Source: Candidatus Woesearchaeota archaeon
Lineage (GTDB): Archaea; Nanobdellota; Nanobdellia; Woesearchaeales; DSVV01
DNA length: 58,410 nucleotides
Reading direction: 5' to 3'
Assembly (NCBI GenBank): GCA_018303325.1
Contig: JAGVYH010000072.1
Location: forward strand, 1-58,410
Shown in pieces: positions 8,736 to 15,903 of this stretch (its first letter is position 1; every line of letters begins with the position of its first letter). A program made the position numbers and the translations under genes. The notes beneath the pieces were generated by a model, which worked only from the letters and a program-made list of their open reading frames with translations, had not been told where the DNA came from and searched no databases.

Positions 8736-8780
8736 CACTCACAACACGTTTGTGGGACGCAGTCCACCGTTTCATGAAAG
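8736..8780 (+). repeat. Dispersed palindromic repeat, family C (copy 2)
   Basis: Contains CACAACACGTTTGTGGGACG, the small hairpin, and CCGTTTCATGAAAG. It follows repeat P in the dnaK-HAD gap. The rest of this roughly 350-bp gap has only a small hairpin (GTTAGT ccc ACTAAC) and an AT-rich stretch that could hold the HAD-dnaJ promoter. Confidence 0.7.
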
Positions 8781-8920
8781 ATAAATGTGTAAGTTGTCAG
8801 GGTATAATTTGTAAGATGAATGTGTTAGTCCCACTAACATCATATACATTGCAACCAACACCATCTTTATCCTTTAACAGTTAGCCTATAATTATATAAT
8901 GAAAATAGCATCATACCACA

Positions 8921-9559
8921 ATGCAAAAGACAAAATTAATTATTTTTGATTACGACGGAGTTTTAGTAGATACATTCCCTTTGGCATGCAGCGCTTATTA
9001 TGCAATTTTTAAAGAATTCAATATTAAAACTAATTTCTCAACAGAACAGTTCAAAGATTTTTTTGAGGTGAACTGGATAAAAAACTTAGCTGTTCTTGGC
9101 ATTTCTGAAAAAAAAGATATAGAAAAATGTGAATTCATTTTTCGTAGTATTGTCGCTGATCCTAACAGAAAAGTCAAGATATATTCAAACATTGAACCAA
9201 TACTTAAACAGCTTAAAAACAAAGGCTACAAATTAGCTGTTCTTTCAAATAATTATGAAGATATTATAAAAAAACATCTGCAAAAAAATAAAGTACTTCA
9301 TTATTTTGACAAGATTGCTGATGTTAAATATGGATTGAAACCAGATACTAAAGGAATTTTAAAACTGCTTGATGAGTTTAAACTTAAACCAGATGAAGCA
9401 GTTATGATTGGTGATATGGATGGAGACATTATAATGGCAAAAAATGCAAAACTTAAAAAAGCCATCGGAGTTAGCTGGGGTTTTCACAATCATAAAAAGC
9501 TGAAGGATGCGGATGTCATTGTTAACACACCATTAGAAATAATTAATGAGGTTGAATAA
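8921..9559 (+). CDS. HAD-superfamily phosphatase (phosphoglycolate phosphatase-like)
   Basis: The 212 residues carry the HAD motifs. Motif I is [10 protein letters not shown] near the N-terminus, motif II is LAVLSNN, the motif III Lys is in YGLKPD, and motif IV is [15 protein letters not shown]. The four-helix cap lies between motifs I and II, placing it in the Gph/beta-PGM subfamily, which acts on small phosphorylated metabolites in the cytosol. The substrate cannot be told. It ends 4 bp before the dnaJ start, so the two are probably co-transcribed and translationally coupled. Confidence 0.87.
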   Translation: MQKTKLIIFDYDGVLVDTFPLACSAYYAIFKEFNIKTNFSTEQFKDFFEVNWIKNLAVLGISEKKDIEKCEFIFRSIVADPNRKVKIYSNIEPILKQLKNKGYKLAVLSNNYEDIIKKHLQKNKVLHYFDKIADVKYGLKPDTKGILKLLDEFKLKPDEAVMIGDMDGDIIMAKNAKLKKAIGVSWGFHNHKKLKDADVIVNTPLEIINEVE

Positions 9560-9563
9560 ACCA

Positions 9564-10685
9564 ATGGCAAAAAAAGATTATTATGAATTATTAGGCGTGA
9601 ACAAAAACGCTTCAAAGGAAGAGATAAAACAAGCTTATAAAAAACTTGCTAAAAAATATCATCCTGATTTAAATAAAAGCGATCCTAATACCTCTGAAAA
9701 ATTTAAAGAAATAAACGAAGCAGCATCTGTACTTGGAGATGATAATAAAAAAGCGCAGTACGACCAATTTGGCACAGCAGAGCCAGGGTTTGAAGGGATG
9801 AGTGGGTTTGATTCTGGTGATATGAATGGTTTCAGCAGCTATGATTTTGATGATATTTTCGATACTTTTTTCGGCGGCAGAAGATCAAGTTCAAAAAGAA
9901 GAGCACATCAGCGCGGTGCAGATTTGCAATATAGTTTAGAACTCTCTTTGGAAGAGGCAGCGTTTGGAGCTGATAAAACCATTTCTATACCAAGGCATGA
10001 AACATGCGATAAATGTCATGGCTCTGGCGCTAAATCTAATTCTGATGTTAAAACATGCGATACCTGCCAAGGCACAGGAATGTACAGAAGAACGCAAAGA
10101 ACACCATTTGGAATATTTCAAACATCAAGCACATGCAATAAGTGCCATGGTGTTGGGAAAGTAATAACTTCTTTCTGTGAAAAATGCGATGGTTCTGGAA
10201 GAATACGTAAAGTTAAAGAGCTTAAAATTACTATACCTAAGGGTGTTGATAACGGCACAAGACTAAGGATTGAAGAAGAAGGTGAAGCAGGAGAAAAAGG
10301 AGCAGCACATGGCGATTTATATCTTTTAATTAAAGTGAAAGAACATAAAATATTTACAAGGGAAGACGATAATATATTTGTAGAAATACCTATCAGTTTT
10401 ACTCAGGCGTGTTTGGGTGATGAAGTAGAAGTTCCAACATTAAGAGGAACAGTAGAAATGAAGATTCCTTCAGGAACACAAACAAACACATTGTTTAGAA
10501 TAAAAGGCAAAGGTATTCCAAGCTTGAGAGGTTTTGGCTCGGGCGATGAGTTTGTTAAAGTTATTATCCAAACACCAAACAGAATAAGCAAAAGGCAAAA
10601 GGAATTATTAGAAGAATTTGAAAAACTAAATGAAGAAAAGCCATTAAATAATTTCTTTGAGAAACTGAAAGGTGTGTTTGAGTAA
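9564..10685 (+). CDS. dnaJ: Chaperone DnaJ (type I Hsp40)
   Basis: Co-chaperone that delivers substrates to DnaK and stimulates its ATPase. The start at 9564 ([12 protein letters not shown]) is chosen by homology. The J domain contains the HPD motif in [10 protein letters not shown] Gly/Phe-rich linker follows ([12 protein letters not shown]). The zinc centre has four CxxCxGxG repeats ([32 protein letters not shown]). The C-terminal substrate-binding domains follow. At 373 residues it is full length. With GrpE and DnaK it gives the complete bacterial-type system in one cluster. Confidence 0.97.
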   Translation: MAKKDYYELLGVNKNASKEEIKQAYKKLAKKYHPDLNKSDPNTSEKFKEINEAASVLGDDNKKAQYDQFGTAEPGFEGMSGFDSGDMNGFSSYDFDDIFDTFFGGRRSSSKRRAHQRGADLQYSLELSLEEAAFGADKTISIPRHETCDKCHGSGAKSNSDVKTCDTCQGTGMYRRTQRTPFGIFQTSSTCNKCHGVGKVITSFCEKCDGSGRIRKVKELKITIPKGVDNGTRLRIEEEGEAGEKGAAHGDLYLLIKVKEHKIFTREDDNIFVEIPISFTQACLGDEVEVPTLRGTVEMKIPSGTQTNTLFRIKGKGIPSLRGFGSGDEFVKVIIQTPNRISKRQKELLEEFEKLNEEKPLNNFFEKLKGVFE

Positions 10686-10705
10686 TTTGAATAGAGGTTT
10701 TGTTT

Positions 10706-10849
10706 AGTTCATGGGTGCAGCCAAACGTTCACGATGATTTATTAGTTTATTTTTTTCTTGTTTAATCTTTTTTAAACAAAGGTTTAAAAAAACGTAAAAA
10801 ACTTTTCATAAGACGGGGGACTGCGTCCCTAGTTACGTGTTGTGAGCGG
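10706..10849. repeat. Composite family C foldback (about 144 bp)
   Basis: An outer arm (AGTTCATGGGTGCAGCC ... CGTTCA) and an inverted family C arm (GACGGGGGACTGCGTCCC ... GTTGTGAGCGG) enclose an AT-rich centre. A composite of almost the same length and arm order, in the opposite orientation, lies at 26701-26845. The gap from dnaJ to the next gene (10686-10942) holds nothing else that I can identify. Confidence 0.65.
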
Positions 10850-10942
10850 AAAACAGGGTAAGAACAAAGATTAAGAAACCTAACCTCAGCTAAACAAATA
10901 CAACAAATTTAAAAAGAATTCATAAAACAGACAACTCCCACT

Positions 10943-12145
10943 TCACATCTTCTCAATATACTCTTCAACAATATTAAACACTTCTTCTTTTGCAGCCTCG
11001 ACAAAACTGATGCTTCCTGCTGTTCTGTGTCCTCCGCCGTTTATTTGCGCATAAGGAAGATTTTCTTTGAGAATTTTTATAATTTCATTAACATCAAACT
11101 TTTTTAGTTCCCTGCTGCACCTGATATTTATTTGGTCGTTGCTTATGCCTAAACTTATTACTGGCTTTTTGTATTTCTCTATTAAATAATCCTGTGTAAT
11201 CCCTGTTATCTTTCCAGACGGCGGGAATGCAAACATCTGTGTGCTTTCAATATCTAATTTACATACAATTAACTTTTCTTTCTCTTCTATCTGCATATAT
11301 CTTTTATTGGTTTCAAGCTGTTGTTTAATTGATTCTTTTACCAGCGGCTTTATTATTTCAATCAATTTTTTTTGTTTGCTGCTTTCAGCTCCGAGAATAT
11401 CATTAACTAAATCCCTGCTTTCAATATAACCTAATACATATGCTTCATAATCAAGACAGATTGCAACATCTTTTATTAATTCTAAGGAATAATTAGAATG
11501 CTTTTGGCATAATTTAACATATTCTTCCATCTCCCTGCTTTCTACTTTATCACCTGTTCCGGCAACAGCTGCAAAGAATTCCATCTGGTCAATATCTGGA
11601 TTAATCTGTTTCGCAATCTCTGCGCATAACATTCCAGCTGATATATCATAAGTGCTTCCAACAAAATGCGGGTTCACATGCGCTTCAACAATCTTTGTAA
11701 TCTCATGAGAAGGCGGGTGATGGTCAAAAACAATAATCTTTGCGCCGTAAATCTTTACTTTTTTTATAGCAGCTATGCTCTGCTCACTGCTTCCATTATC
11801 GCAAATAATGATTAAAGGTGGTTTTATCTCAAACCTGTTTATATTATTCATAAAATTAGTTAAATCTTTTGTTGCATCAACATAATCATAATATGGTGCT
11901 TTTGAAGGCAGCCTTGAATAAAAATAAAATACATCTCTCTCCTTTGCCTGTCTATTATAAACTAATGGCAAGATTGCTCTTTCCAGCGCTAATGCAGCGC
12001 AATAACCATCTGTATCAGAATGATGCCTTATCCAGATTGGCCTTTTTGCCTCGATTGCTTGTGTAATTAAGCTAATTGCCTTGTTTATTTCAGGCTTTAA
12101 TTTTTCTAAAACATGCGATTTAATCATAAATTGTTTTTCTGACAT
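10943..12145 (-). CDS. DHH-family phosphoesterase (archaeal RecJ-like)
   Basis: The ATG at 12145 (MSEKQFMIKSHVLEK) with Shine-Dalgarno GTGAGG is chosen over the upstream GTG. The 400 residues show the N-terminal metal-binding motif HHSDTDGYCAAL, the DHH motif in VFDHHPPSHE, and the C-terminal DHHA1 motif INGGGHRTAGSI. Archaeal members are RecJ/GAN-like nucleases or oligonucleotide phosphoesterases acting with manganese. Which activity applies here cannot be read from sequence. A four-hairpin array lies directly upstream, between this gene and the broken dph2. Confidence 0.85.
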   Translation of the reverse strand: MSEKQFMIKSHVLEKLKPEINKAISLITQAIEAKRPIWIRHHSDTDGYCAALALERAILPLVYNRQAKERDVFYFYSRLPSKAPYYDYVDATKDLTNFMNNINRFEIKPPLIIICDNGSSEQSIAAIKKVKIYGAKIIVFDHHPPSHEITKIVEAHVNPHFVGSTYDISAGMLCAEIAKQINPDIDQMEFFAAVAGTGDKVESREMEEYVKLCQKHSNYSLELIKDVAICLDYEAYVLGYIESRDLVNDILGAESSKQKKLIEIIKPLVKESIKQQLETNKRYMQIEEKEKLIVCKLDIESTQMFAFPPSGKITGITQDYLIEKYKKPVISLGISNDQINIRCSRELKKFDVNEIIKILKENLPYAQINGGGHRTAGSISFVEAAKEEVFNIVEEYIEKM

Positions 12146-12186
12146 ATTTTTCCTCACTTTTTGATTAAATTTTTTTTATTTGTTTG

Positions 12187-12344
12187 GAAAAGCGAATACT
12201 GTGACCTTAAAGTCACAGATGAGTCTTTTCTATAAAAATAATGCCGACTTCATCGGCATTATTAGACTTGACGAGCACTGCTCGTCAAGAATTTAAAAAT
12301 GCCAACATTAAATACTGCAACCTTCAGGTTGCAGATTGTTGGCA
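12187..12344. repeat. Array of four hairpins (nested-simple-simple-nested)
   Basis: H1 is GAAAAG/CTTTTC outside and CTGTGAC/GTCACAG inside. H2 is AATAATGCCGA/TCGGCATTATT. H3 is CTTGACGAGC/GCTCGTCAAG. H4 is TGCCAACA/TTGTTGGCA outside and CTGCAACC/GGTTGCAG inside, followed on the plus strand by GGTTTTTT. The same order of nested and simple hairpins, with unrelated stems, occurs at 27921-28069. Confidence 0.75.
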
Positions 12345-12379
12345 GGTTTTTTATTTATGAAATTTACTATAAATTAATA

Positions 12380-12646
12380 TCATCTCCATTCACTATGCCC
12401 CCATTGGATTAACAAATCTATTCCTAATTTATCCAATCCATGCGGTGTATCACAAGCGCCAAAACAACTTCCAGCCCAGATAAATACATTGACTTTATCT
12501 CCAAACGCACTGGCAATTCTTTCCTTTATATCTTTAGCGTAAGGTTTTAGACCATCAGGTAATTGAATGCAAACATTTTTAGAGTTTGTTTGGGTTATTT
12601 TATCAATTACTTTTGATAATTCTAGGTTATATTTTATGTTTGTCAT
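12380..12646 (-). pseudogene. Truncated diphthamide synthase Dph2/Dph1 (N-terminal fragment)
   Basis: The 88 residues match the N-terminus of the archaeal radical-SAM-like enzyme that starts diphthamide formation on elongation factor 2. NVCIQLPDGLKPYA and the first cluster cysteine in AGSCFGACD are followed by LGIDLLIQWGHSEW. The reading frame then stops. The full enzyme is about 330-340 residues, with two further Cys ligands that are missing here. Immediately past the break come the hairpin array and the DHH gene. It is probably a decayed gene. An intact copy elsewhere is possible. Confidence 0.75.
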
Positions 12647-12732
12647 CTTTACATTTTAAAATAACTATTTGTTTTAATATTTTGTTATTGATGAGAGATA
12701 TAATGCCATCTTTCCTGCAAAGCATATATAAT

Positions 12733-12820
12733 GTCGGACATAAATATTTATACAAAGTGTTATGTCCGACAAATATAGTAAGTGACACGATATGTATAAA
12801 AATTTACGTCACTTACTATA
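12733..12820 (+). repeat. Double-hairpin element with conserved loops (copy A)
   Basis: Hairpin 1: GTCGGACATAA/TTATGTCCGAC. Hairpin 2: TATAGTAAGTGAC/GTCACTTACTATA. The two loops carry the same core, TGTATAAA(T/A)ATTTA, in opposite orientations, while the stems are unrelated. A near-identical 88-bp copy lies inverted at 15777-15864. The spurious 97-codon ORF of the track passes through it. Confidence 0.8.
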
Positions 12821-12839
12821 AGATACCCGTTCCTAACCA

Positions 12840-13397
12840 TCACTCCAAACCCAAGCTCATATACAAACAATCCTCGTAAATTTCCTTCTTTTTCCCTGTT
12901 TTCTCATCTTCAATAATCATCTTCCATTCTTTTTTAAGCAGGGCTTCTTTTTTAAAACCAGTTTTTTCAAACAATTTTATAGCAGGTTCATTGCTTGCCA
13001 GCATTTTTGTTTTTATTTTTTTAATGCCATTGTTTTTCCTGCCTTTTTTAACTTCCTGCAAAAAAAACACCAGCAATTCCTTTCCAACACCTTTACTTTG
13101 ATATTCAGGGATTATATTTATATGCACTTCAAGAATATGTTCCTGGTGATAACCATATTTAGTGTAGGGGCTTATGATACAAATATGCCCAATAATTTTA
13201 CCTTTTTCTTTGTCCTCATCTGCTTCTTCTTTATCTACTGCAATTATATACTTATTATTTGGGATATAACTAAAGCTGAAAACATCTTTCTCATCCAAAA
13301 CCACATTTTTCTGATAAGCTGAATAGGGTATTTGTTCTAAATAATCAATAAATTCTCTTAATTTAGCATCAGTTAAAACCTGAATCTTTAGTTTCAT
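12840..13397 (-). CDS. GNAT-family N-acetyltransferase
   Basis: 185 residues with a GNAT fold. The central strand and acetyl-CoA loop are seen in HILEVHINIIPEYQSKGVGKELLVFFL, where QSKGVG is the Q/R-x-x-G-x-G/A motif. The C-terminal NEPAIKLFEKTGFKKEALLKK segment is typical. The acceptor substrate is unknown. It is transcribed on the minus strand from the region just left of tRNA-Ala. The double-hairpin element A begins about 20 bp past its stop and may help end the transcript. Confidence 0.82.
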   Translation of the reverse strand: MKLKIQVLTDAKLREFIDYLEQIPYSAYQKNVVLDEKDVFSFSYIPNNKYIIAVDKEEADEDKEKGKIIGHICIISPYTKYGYHQEHILEVHINIIPEYQSKGVGKELLVFFLQEVKKGRKNNGIKKIKTKMLASNEPAIKLFEKTGFKKEALLKKEWKMIIEDEKTGKKKEIYEDCLYMSLGLE

Positions 13398-13473
13398 AAT
13401 ATTTACCTTATTTCGTTATCTTAGTGTCCTGAAAGAGGGGTTCACTCCACTAATTCCATTTAGTATATAATTA

Positions 13474-13548
13474 TGGACCAGCCGGGATTTGAACCCGGAG
13501 CCTCACCGCTGCCAGCGGCGCATTATAACCAGGTTTAACTACTGGCCC
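13474..13548 (-). tRNA. tRNA-Ala(GGC), no intron
   Basis: Minus strand, 75 nt. Acceptor GGGCCAG pairs CTGGTCC with one G-T wobble; discriminator A; no encoded CCA. D arm GTTA/TAAT. Anticodon stem CGCCG/CGGTG encloses CTGGCAG (anticodon GGC). T arm is CCGGG-TTCAAAT-CCCGG. All stems close without interruption. Confidence 0.92.
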
Positions 13549-13656
13549 ATTGGATTTAAGTTAAATAGGGTGCTTAGTTTTAAATTTTTCTAGAATTATT
13601 CTTTTCAAAACCCTAATTTTACACCGATTTATGTCACTAATCAGTAAAAACCGAAA

Positions 13657-13840
13657 TATTTATATATAAGCTACCCCATTAAGATTATGTATAAGGGGGT
13701 GGACAGGTATAAGAGGCTTATTTAAGTTAAAAGTCTCTATCATCTACTGTATTTATACAGTTTAAATTAGTAGTTCATACTTTTTAGAGTGTGTATTGGC
13801 CAGCTATCACCTCAAAAGATATTCCAATACACACTTTTTT
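13657..13840 (+). ncRNA. Structured leader or small RNA upstream of tfe, with terminator-like 3' hairpin
   Basis: A good BRE/TATA (CCGAAATATTTATATATAAG, TATA at 13657-13668) predicts a start near 13690. The next 150 nt contain AGAG/CTCT and CTGTAT/ATACAG hairpins, then an 11-bp perfect stem GTGTGTATTGG/CCAATACACAC directly followed by six T (to 13840), 19 bp before the tfe ATG. The 24-nt loop contains TATCACCTC, like the 16S anti-Shine-Dalgarno, which could pair with GGGGTGG near the 5' end (two wobbles). It is either an attenuating leader of tfe or a separate small RNA. Confidence 0.45.
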
Positions 13841-13859
13841 ATTAAAATTTTGTTTAACA

Positions 13860-14375
13860 ATGGCAAAGAAAATAAGATTAACTAACAAACTTATCCATGA
13901 AACTTTGGTTGAAGCAGTAGGAGATGAATCATTAGTTATAATTAATTTTCTAAAGAATAGGAAGAATATATCTGAATTTGTTATATCTGAAAAAACAAAA
14001 GTAGAAATACATCATGTTAGAAAGATTCTGTATAAATTACACCAGAAACATTTAGCAGTTTACAAAAGAAAAAAAGATGCTAAAAAAGGATATTATATTT
14101 CTTATTGGACTTTTAACAAAAAAAGGATAAAAGACATTGTTTTGGAAATTCACAGGGAACAGCTTACTAAACTAAAGGAAAGATTAATGAAAGAAGAGCA
14201 GAATAAAGGTTGTTTCTTTTTGTGCGCAAATGCCTGCGCAAGGTTAGATTTTGATCAGGGTTCAGAGCTTGAGTTTAGATGCCCAGAATGCGGCTCTTTA
14301 TTGCAGCAGCAGGACAATGAAAGAACAATTGAGCATTTGAAGCAGAAAATTAAAGAGCTGGAAGTATTTGCTTAG
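13860..14375 (+). CDS. tfe: Transcription factor E (TFE alpha)
   Basis: The archaeal TFIIE-alpha homolog helps RNA polymerase open promoters together with TBP and TFB. The start at 13860 (MAKKIRLTNKLIHETLVEAV) is homology-based; the longer ORF reads through the upstream hairpin. The 171 residues comprise an N-terminal winged helix (VIINFLKNRKNISEFVISEK; VRKILYKLHQKHLAVYKRKK), a zinc ribbon (CANACARLDF ... CPECGSLL), and a C-terminal coiled segment. The terminator-like hairpin 19 bp upstream suggests leader-based control. Confidence 0.93.
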   Translation: MAKKIRLTNKLIHETLVEAVGDESLVIINFLKNRKNISEFVISEKTKVEIHHVRKILYKLHQKHLAVYKRKKDAKKGYYISYWTFNKKRIKDIVLEIHREQLTKLKERLMKEEQNKGCFFLCANACARLDFDQGSELEFRCPECGSLLQQQDNERTIEHLKQKIKELEVFA

Positions 14376-14473
14376 ATTTAATTTTTTAATAGATTTTTCT
14401 TTATCGTTAAATTATTAATTAATTCAATAAAAATTTATAAATTCCATTGCTTTCTCTGTTTTCGGTGAGAATA

Positions 14474-14884
14474 ATGGACTGTATATTCTGCAAAATCGTG
14501 AACAAACAAATACCATCAGCTTTAGTTTATGAAGACCCTAATTTTCTGGCTTTTTTAGACATTTCACCAGCAAACAAAGGTCATGCCTTAGTTATACCCA
14601 AACAGCATTATGAAACATATACTGATTTGCCAGATAATGTGCTCAAAGAATTAGCAGTTGTCACAAAAAAGGTCGCAGAAGCAATTAACAAAAGCCTAAA
14701 CCCAGACGGCTTAAACATTTTCATGAACAATAAACAGGCAGCAGGCCAGATTGTGCCGCATGCGCATTACCATATTGTTCCAAGATTTAAAAATGATGGC
14801 ATAAGGTTTGAGTGGCCTCACAAAAAATATGACGACGGCGAAAACAAAGTTTATGCGGAGAAGATACGAAACTCAATGCAATAA
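14474..14884 (+). CDS. HIT-family nucleotide-binding hydrolase
   Basis: 136 residues from MDCIFCKIVNKQIPSALVYE, chosen over the 9-codon-earlier start because GGTGAG lies just upstream. The histidine triad is in IVPHAHYHIVPRF (H-x-H-x-H). The N-terminal CIFCKI is common in HINT/HIT proteins and can bind zinc. These enzymes hydrolyse nucleoside phosphoramidates or dinucleoside polyphosphates in the cytosol; the natural substrate is not evident. A TATA-like AAAATTTATAAA lies about 40 bp upstream. pcm follows after about 40 bp. Confidence 0.9.
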   Translation: MDCIFCKIVNKQIPSALVYEDPNFLAFLDISPANKGHALVIPKQHYETYTDLPDNVLKELAVVTKKVAEAINKSLNPDGLNIFMNNKQAAGQIVPHAHYHIVPRFKNDGIRFEWPHKKYDDGENKVYAEKIRNSMQ

Positions 14885-14926
14885 TTAAATTATTATTAAT
14901 TAATTTACATCTACATTAATATTCTC

Positions 14927-15616
14927 ATGACACAAACAAATAAAACTAATTTTGAACATCTTAAAATTAAAATGATTGAAACCATAAAAACTTATGGTCT
15001 AACTAATCAAACTATCCTTAATGCTATGCTAAAGATTCCAAGGCATGAATTTGTTCCAGATGAGCTTAAAGACCAAGCATACGAAGATTCTCCTTTATCA
15101 ATAGGTTATTACCAAACAATTTCTCAGCCATATACAGTCGCATTTATGCTAGATTTATTAGAATTGAAAAAGGGCAATAATGTTCTGGAGATTGGCTGTG
15201 GCTCAGGATATAATGCAGCGATTATCAAAGAAATTGTTGGCAAAGAAAAAGAAGTCAATGGACAGGTTAAAGGCAGAGTGATAAGTATAGAAGTTGTTAA
15301 AGAACTGATTGAATTTGCCAAAAACAATTTAAGCAAAACAGGATACGATGACATAAAAATTATCTCCGACGACGGCAGTTTGGGCAGCAAACAATTCGCT
15401 CCTTATGATAAAATCATTGCAACCTGCGCCTGTCCAAGAATTCCTAAACCATGGATTGAGCAATTAACAGAAACAGGTGTTATTGTTGCGCCGATTGGCA
15501 GTTTGTTCTCTCAGGAAATGATACAGGCAAAGAAGATTGATGGTGAGCTTGTTGCTAAATCATTTGGCAGCTTCAGGTTTGTGCCGTTAATTGGCAAGTA
15601 TGGGTTTAAGAAATAA
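14927..15616 (+). CDS. pcm: Protein-L-isoaspartate O-methyltransferase
   Basis: Repairs isoaspartyl residues in aged proteins using SAM. The 229 residues show the family pattern: MLKIPRHEFVPDELKDQAYE, GYYQTISQPYTVAFML, SAM motif I VLEIGCGSGYNAAII, and the closing RFVPLIGKYGF. Length is usual for archaeal PCMT. It is downstream of the HIT gene on the same strand. Its TAA stop is directly followed by repeat Q, a strongly structured element that may end the transcript. Confidence 0.93.
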   Translation: MTQTNKTNFEHLKIKMIETIKTYGLTNQTILNAMLKIPRHEFVPDELKDQAYEDSPLSIGYYQTISQPYTVAFMLDLLELKKGNNVLEIGCGSGYNAAIIKEIVGKEKEVNGQVKGRVISIEVVKELIEFAKNNLSKTGYDDIKIISDDGSLGSKQFAPYDKIIATCACPRIPKPWIEQLTETGVIVAPIGSLFSQEMIQAKKIDGELVAKSFGSFRFVPLIGKYGFKK

Positions 15617-15617
15617 A

Positions 15618-15710
15618 AAACCAAGGACTAAAGTCCTTGGTATTCATTACAAAAAGCTCGATACTGCCATTCATCCCACATTTGAAAAAGTGGGTATTCT
15701 GGCTTTTTGT
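15618..15710 (-). repeat. 93-bp structured repeat (copy Q), identical inverted copy of 8602-8694
   Basis: Starts with the hairpin CCAAGGACTAAAGTCCTTGG two bases after the pcm stop and continues with the long nested hairpin. By eye it is base-for-base the reverse complement of copy P. A family C repeat follows within 3 bp. Confidence 0.85.
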
Positions 15711-15712
15711 TC

Positions 15713-15753
15713 CGCTCTCCACTCGTTCCTGAGCGCAGCCATACGTTCACTAT
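15713..15753 (+). repeat. Dispersed palindromic repeat, family C (copy 4)
   Basis: CGCTCTCCACTCGTTCCTGA then GCGCAGCC and CGTTCA: the family C layout with a shortened, diverged hairpin. Confidence 0.6.
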
Positions 15754-15776
15754 TATTTATTCGTTAGTTGATTATT

Positions 15777-15864
15777 TATAGTAAGTGACGTAAATTTTTA
15801 TACAAATAGTGTCACTTACTATATTTATCGGACATAACTAAATGTATAAATATTTATGTCCGAC
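15777..15864 (-). repeat. Double-hairpin element with conserved loops (copy B)
   Basis: Inverted, near-identical copy of 12733-12820, with TATAGTAAGTGAC/GTCACTTACTATA and TCGGACATAA/TTATGTCCGA stems. Most differences fall in loop or junction positions. Copies A and B bracket a 3.1-kb block (GNAT to pcm). Confidence 0.8.
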
Positions 15865-15903
15865 ATTATAATTAATTTATTATTTATTTATACTATTAGT
15901 TAA

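Noticed and set aside
12733-12820. Double-hairpin element as an insertion inside a gene
   Set aside because: No reading frame on either side can be joined into a recognisable protein, unlike the two TAAAAG insertions.
12586-12879. 97-aa plus-strand ORF
   Set aside because: It overlaps the dph2 fragment, passes through the double-hairpin element and runs into the GNAT gene antisense; no family features.
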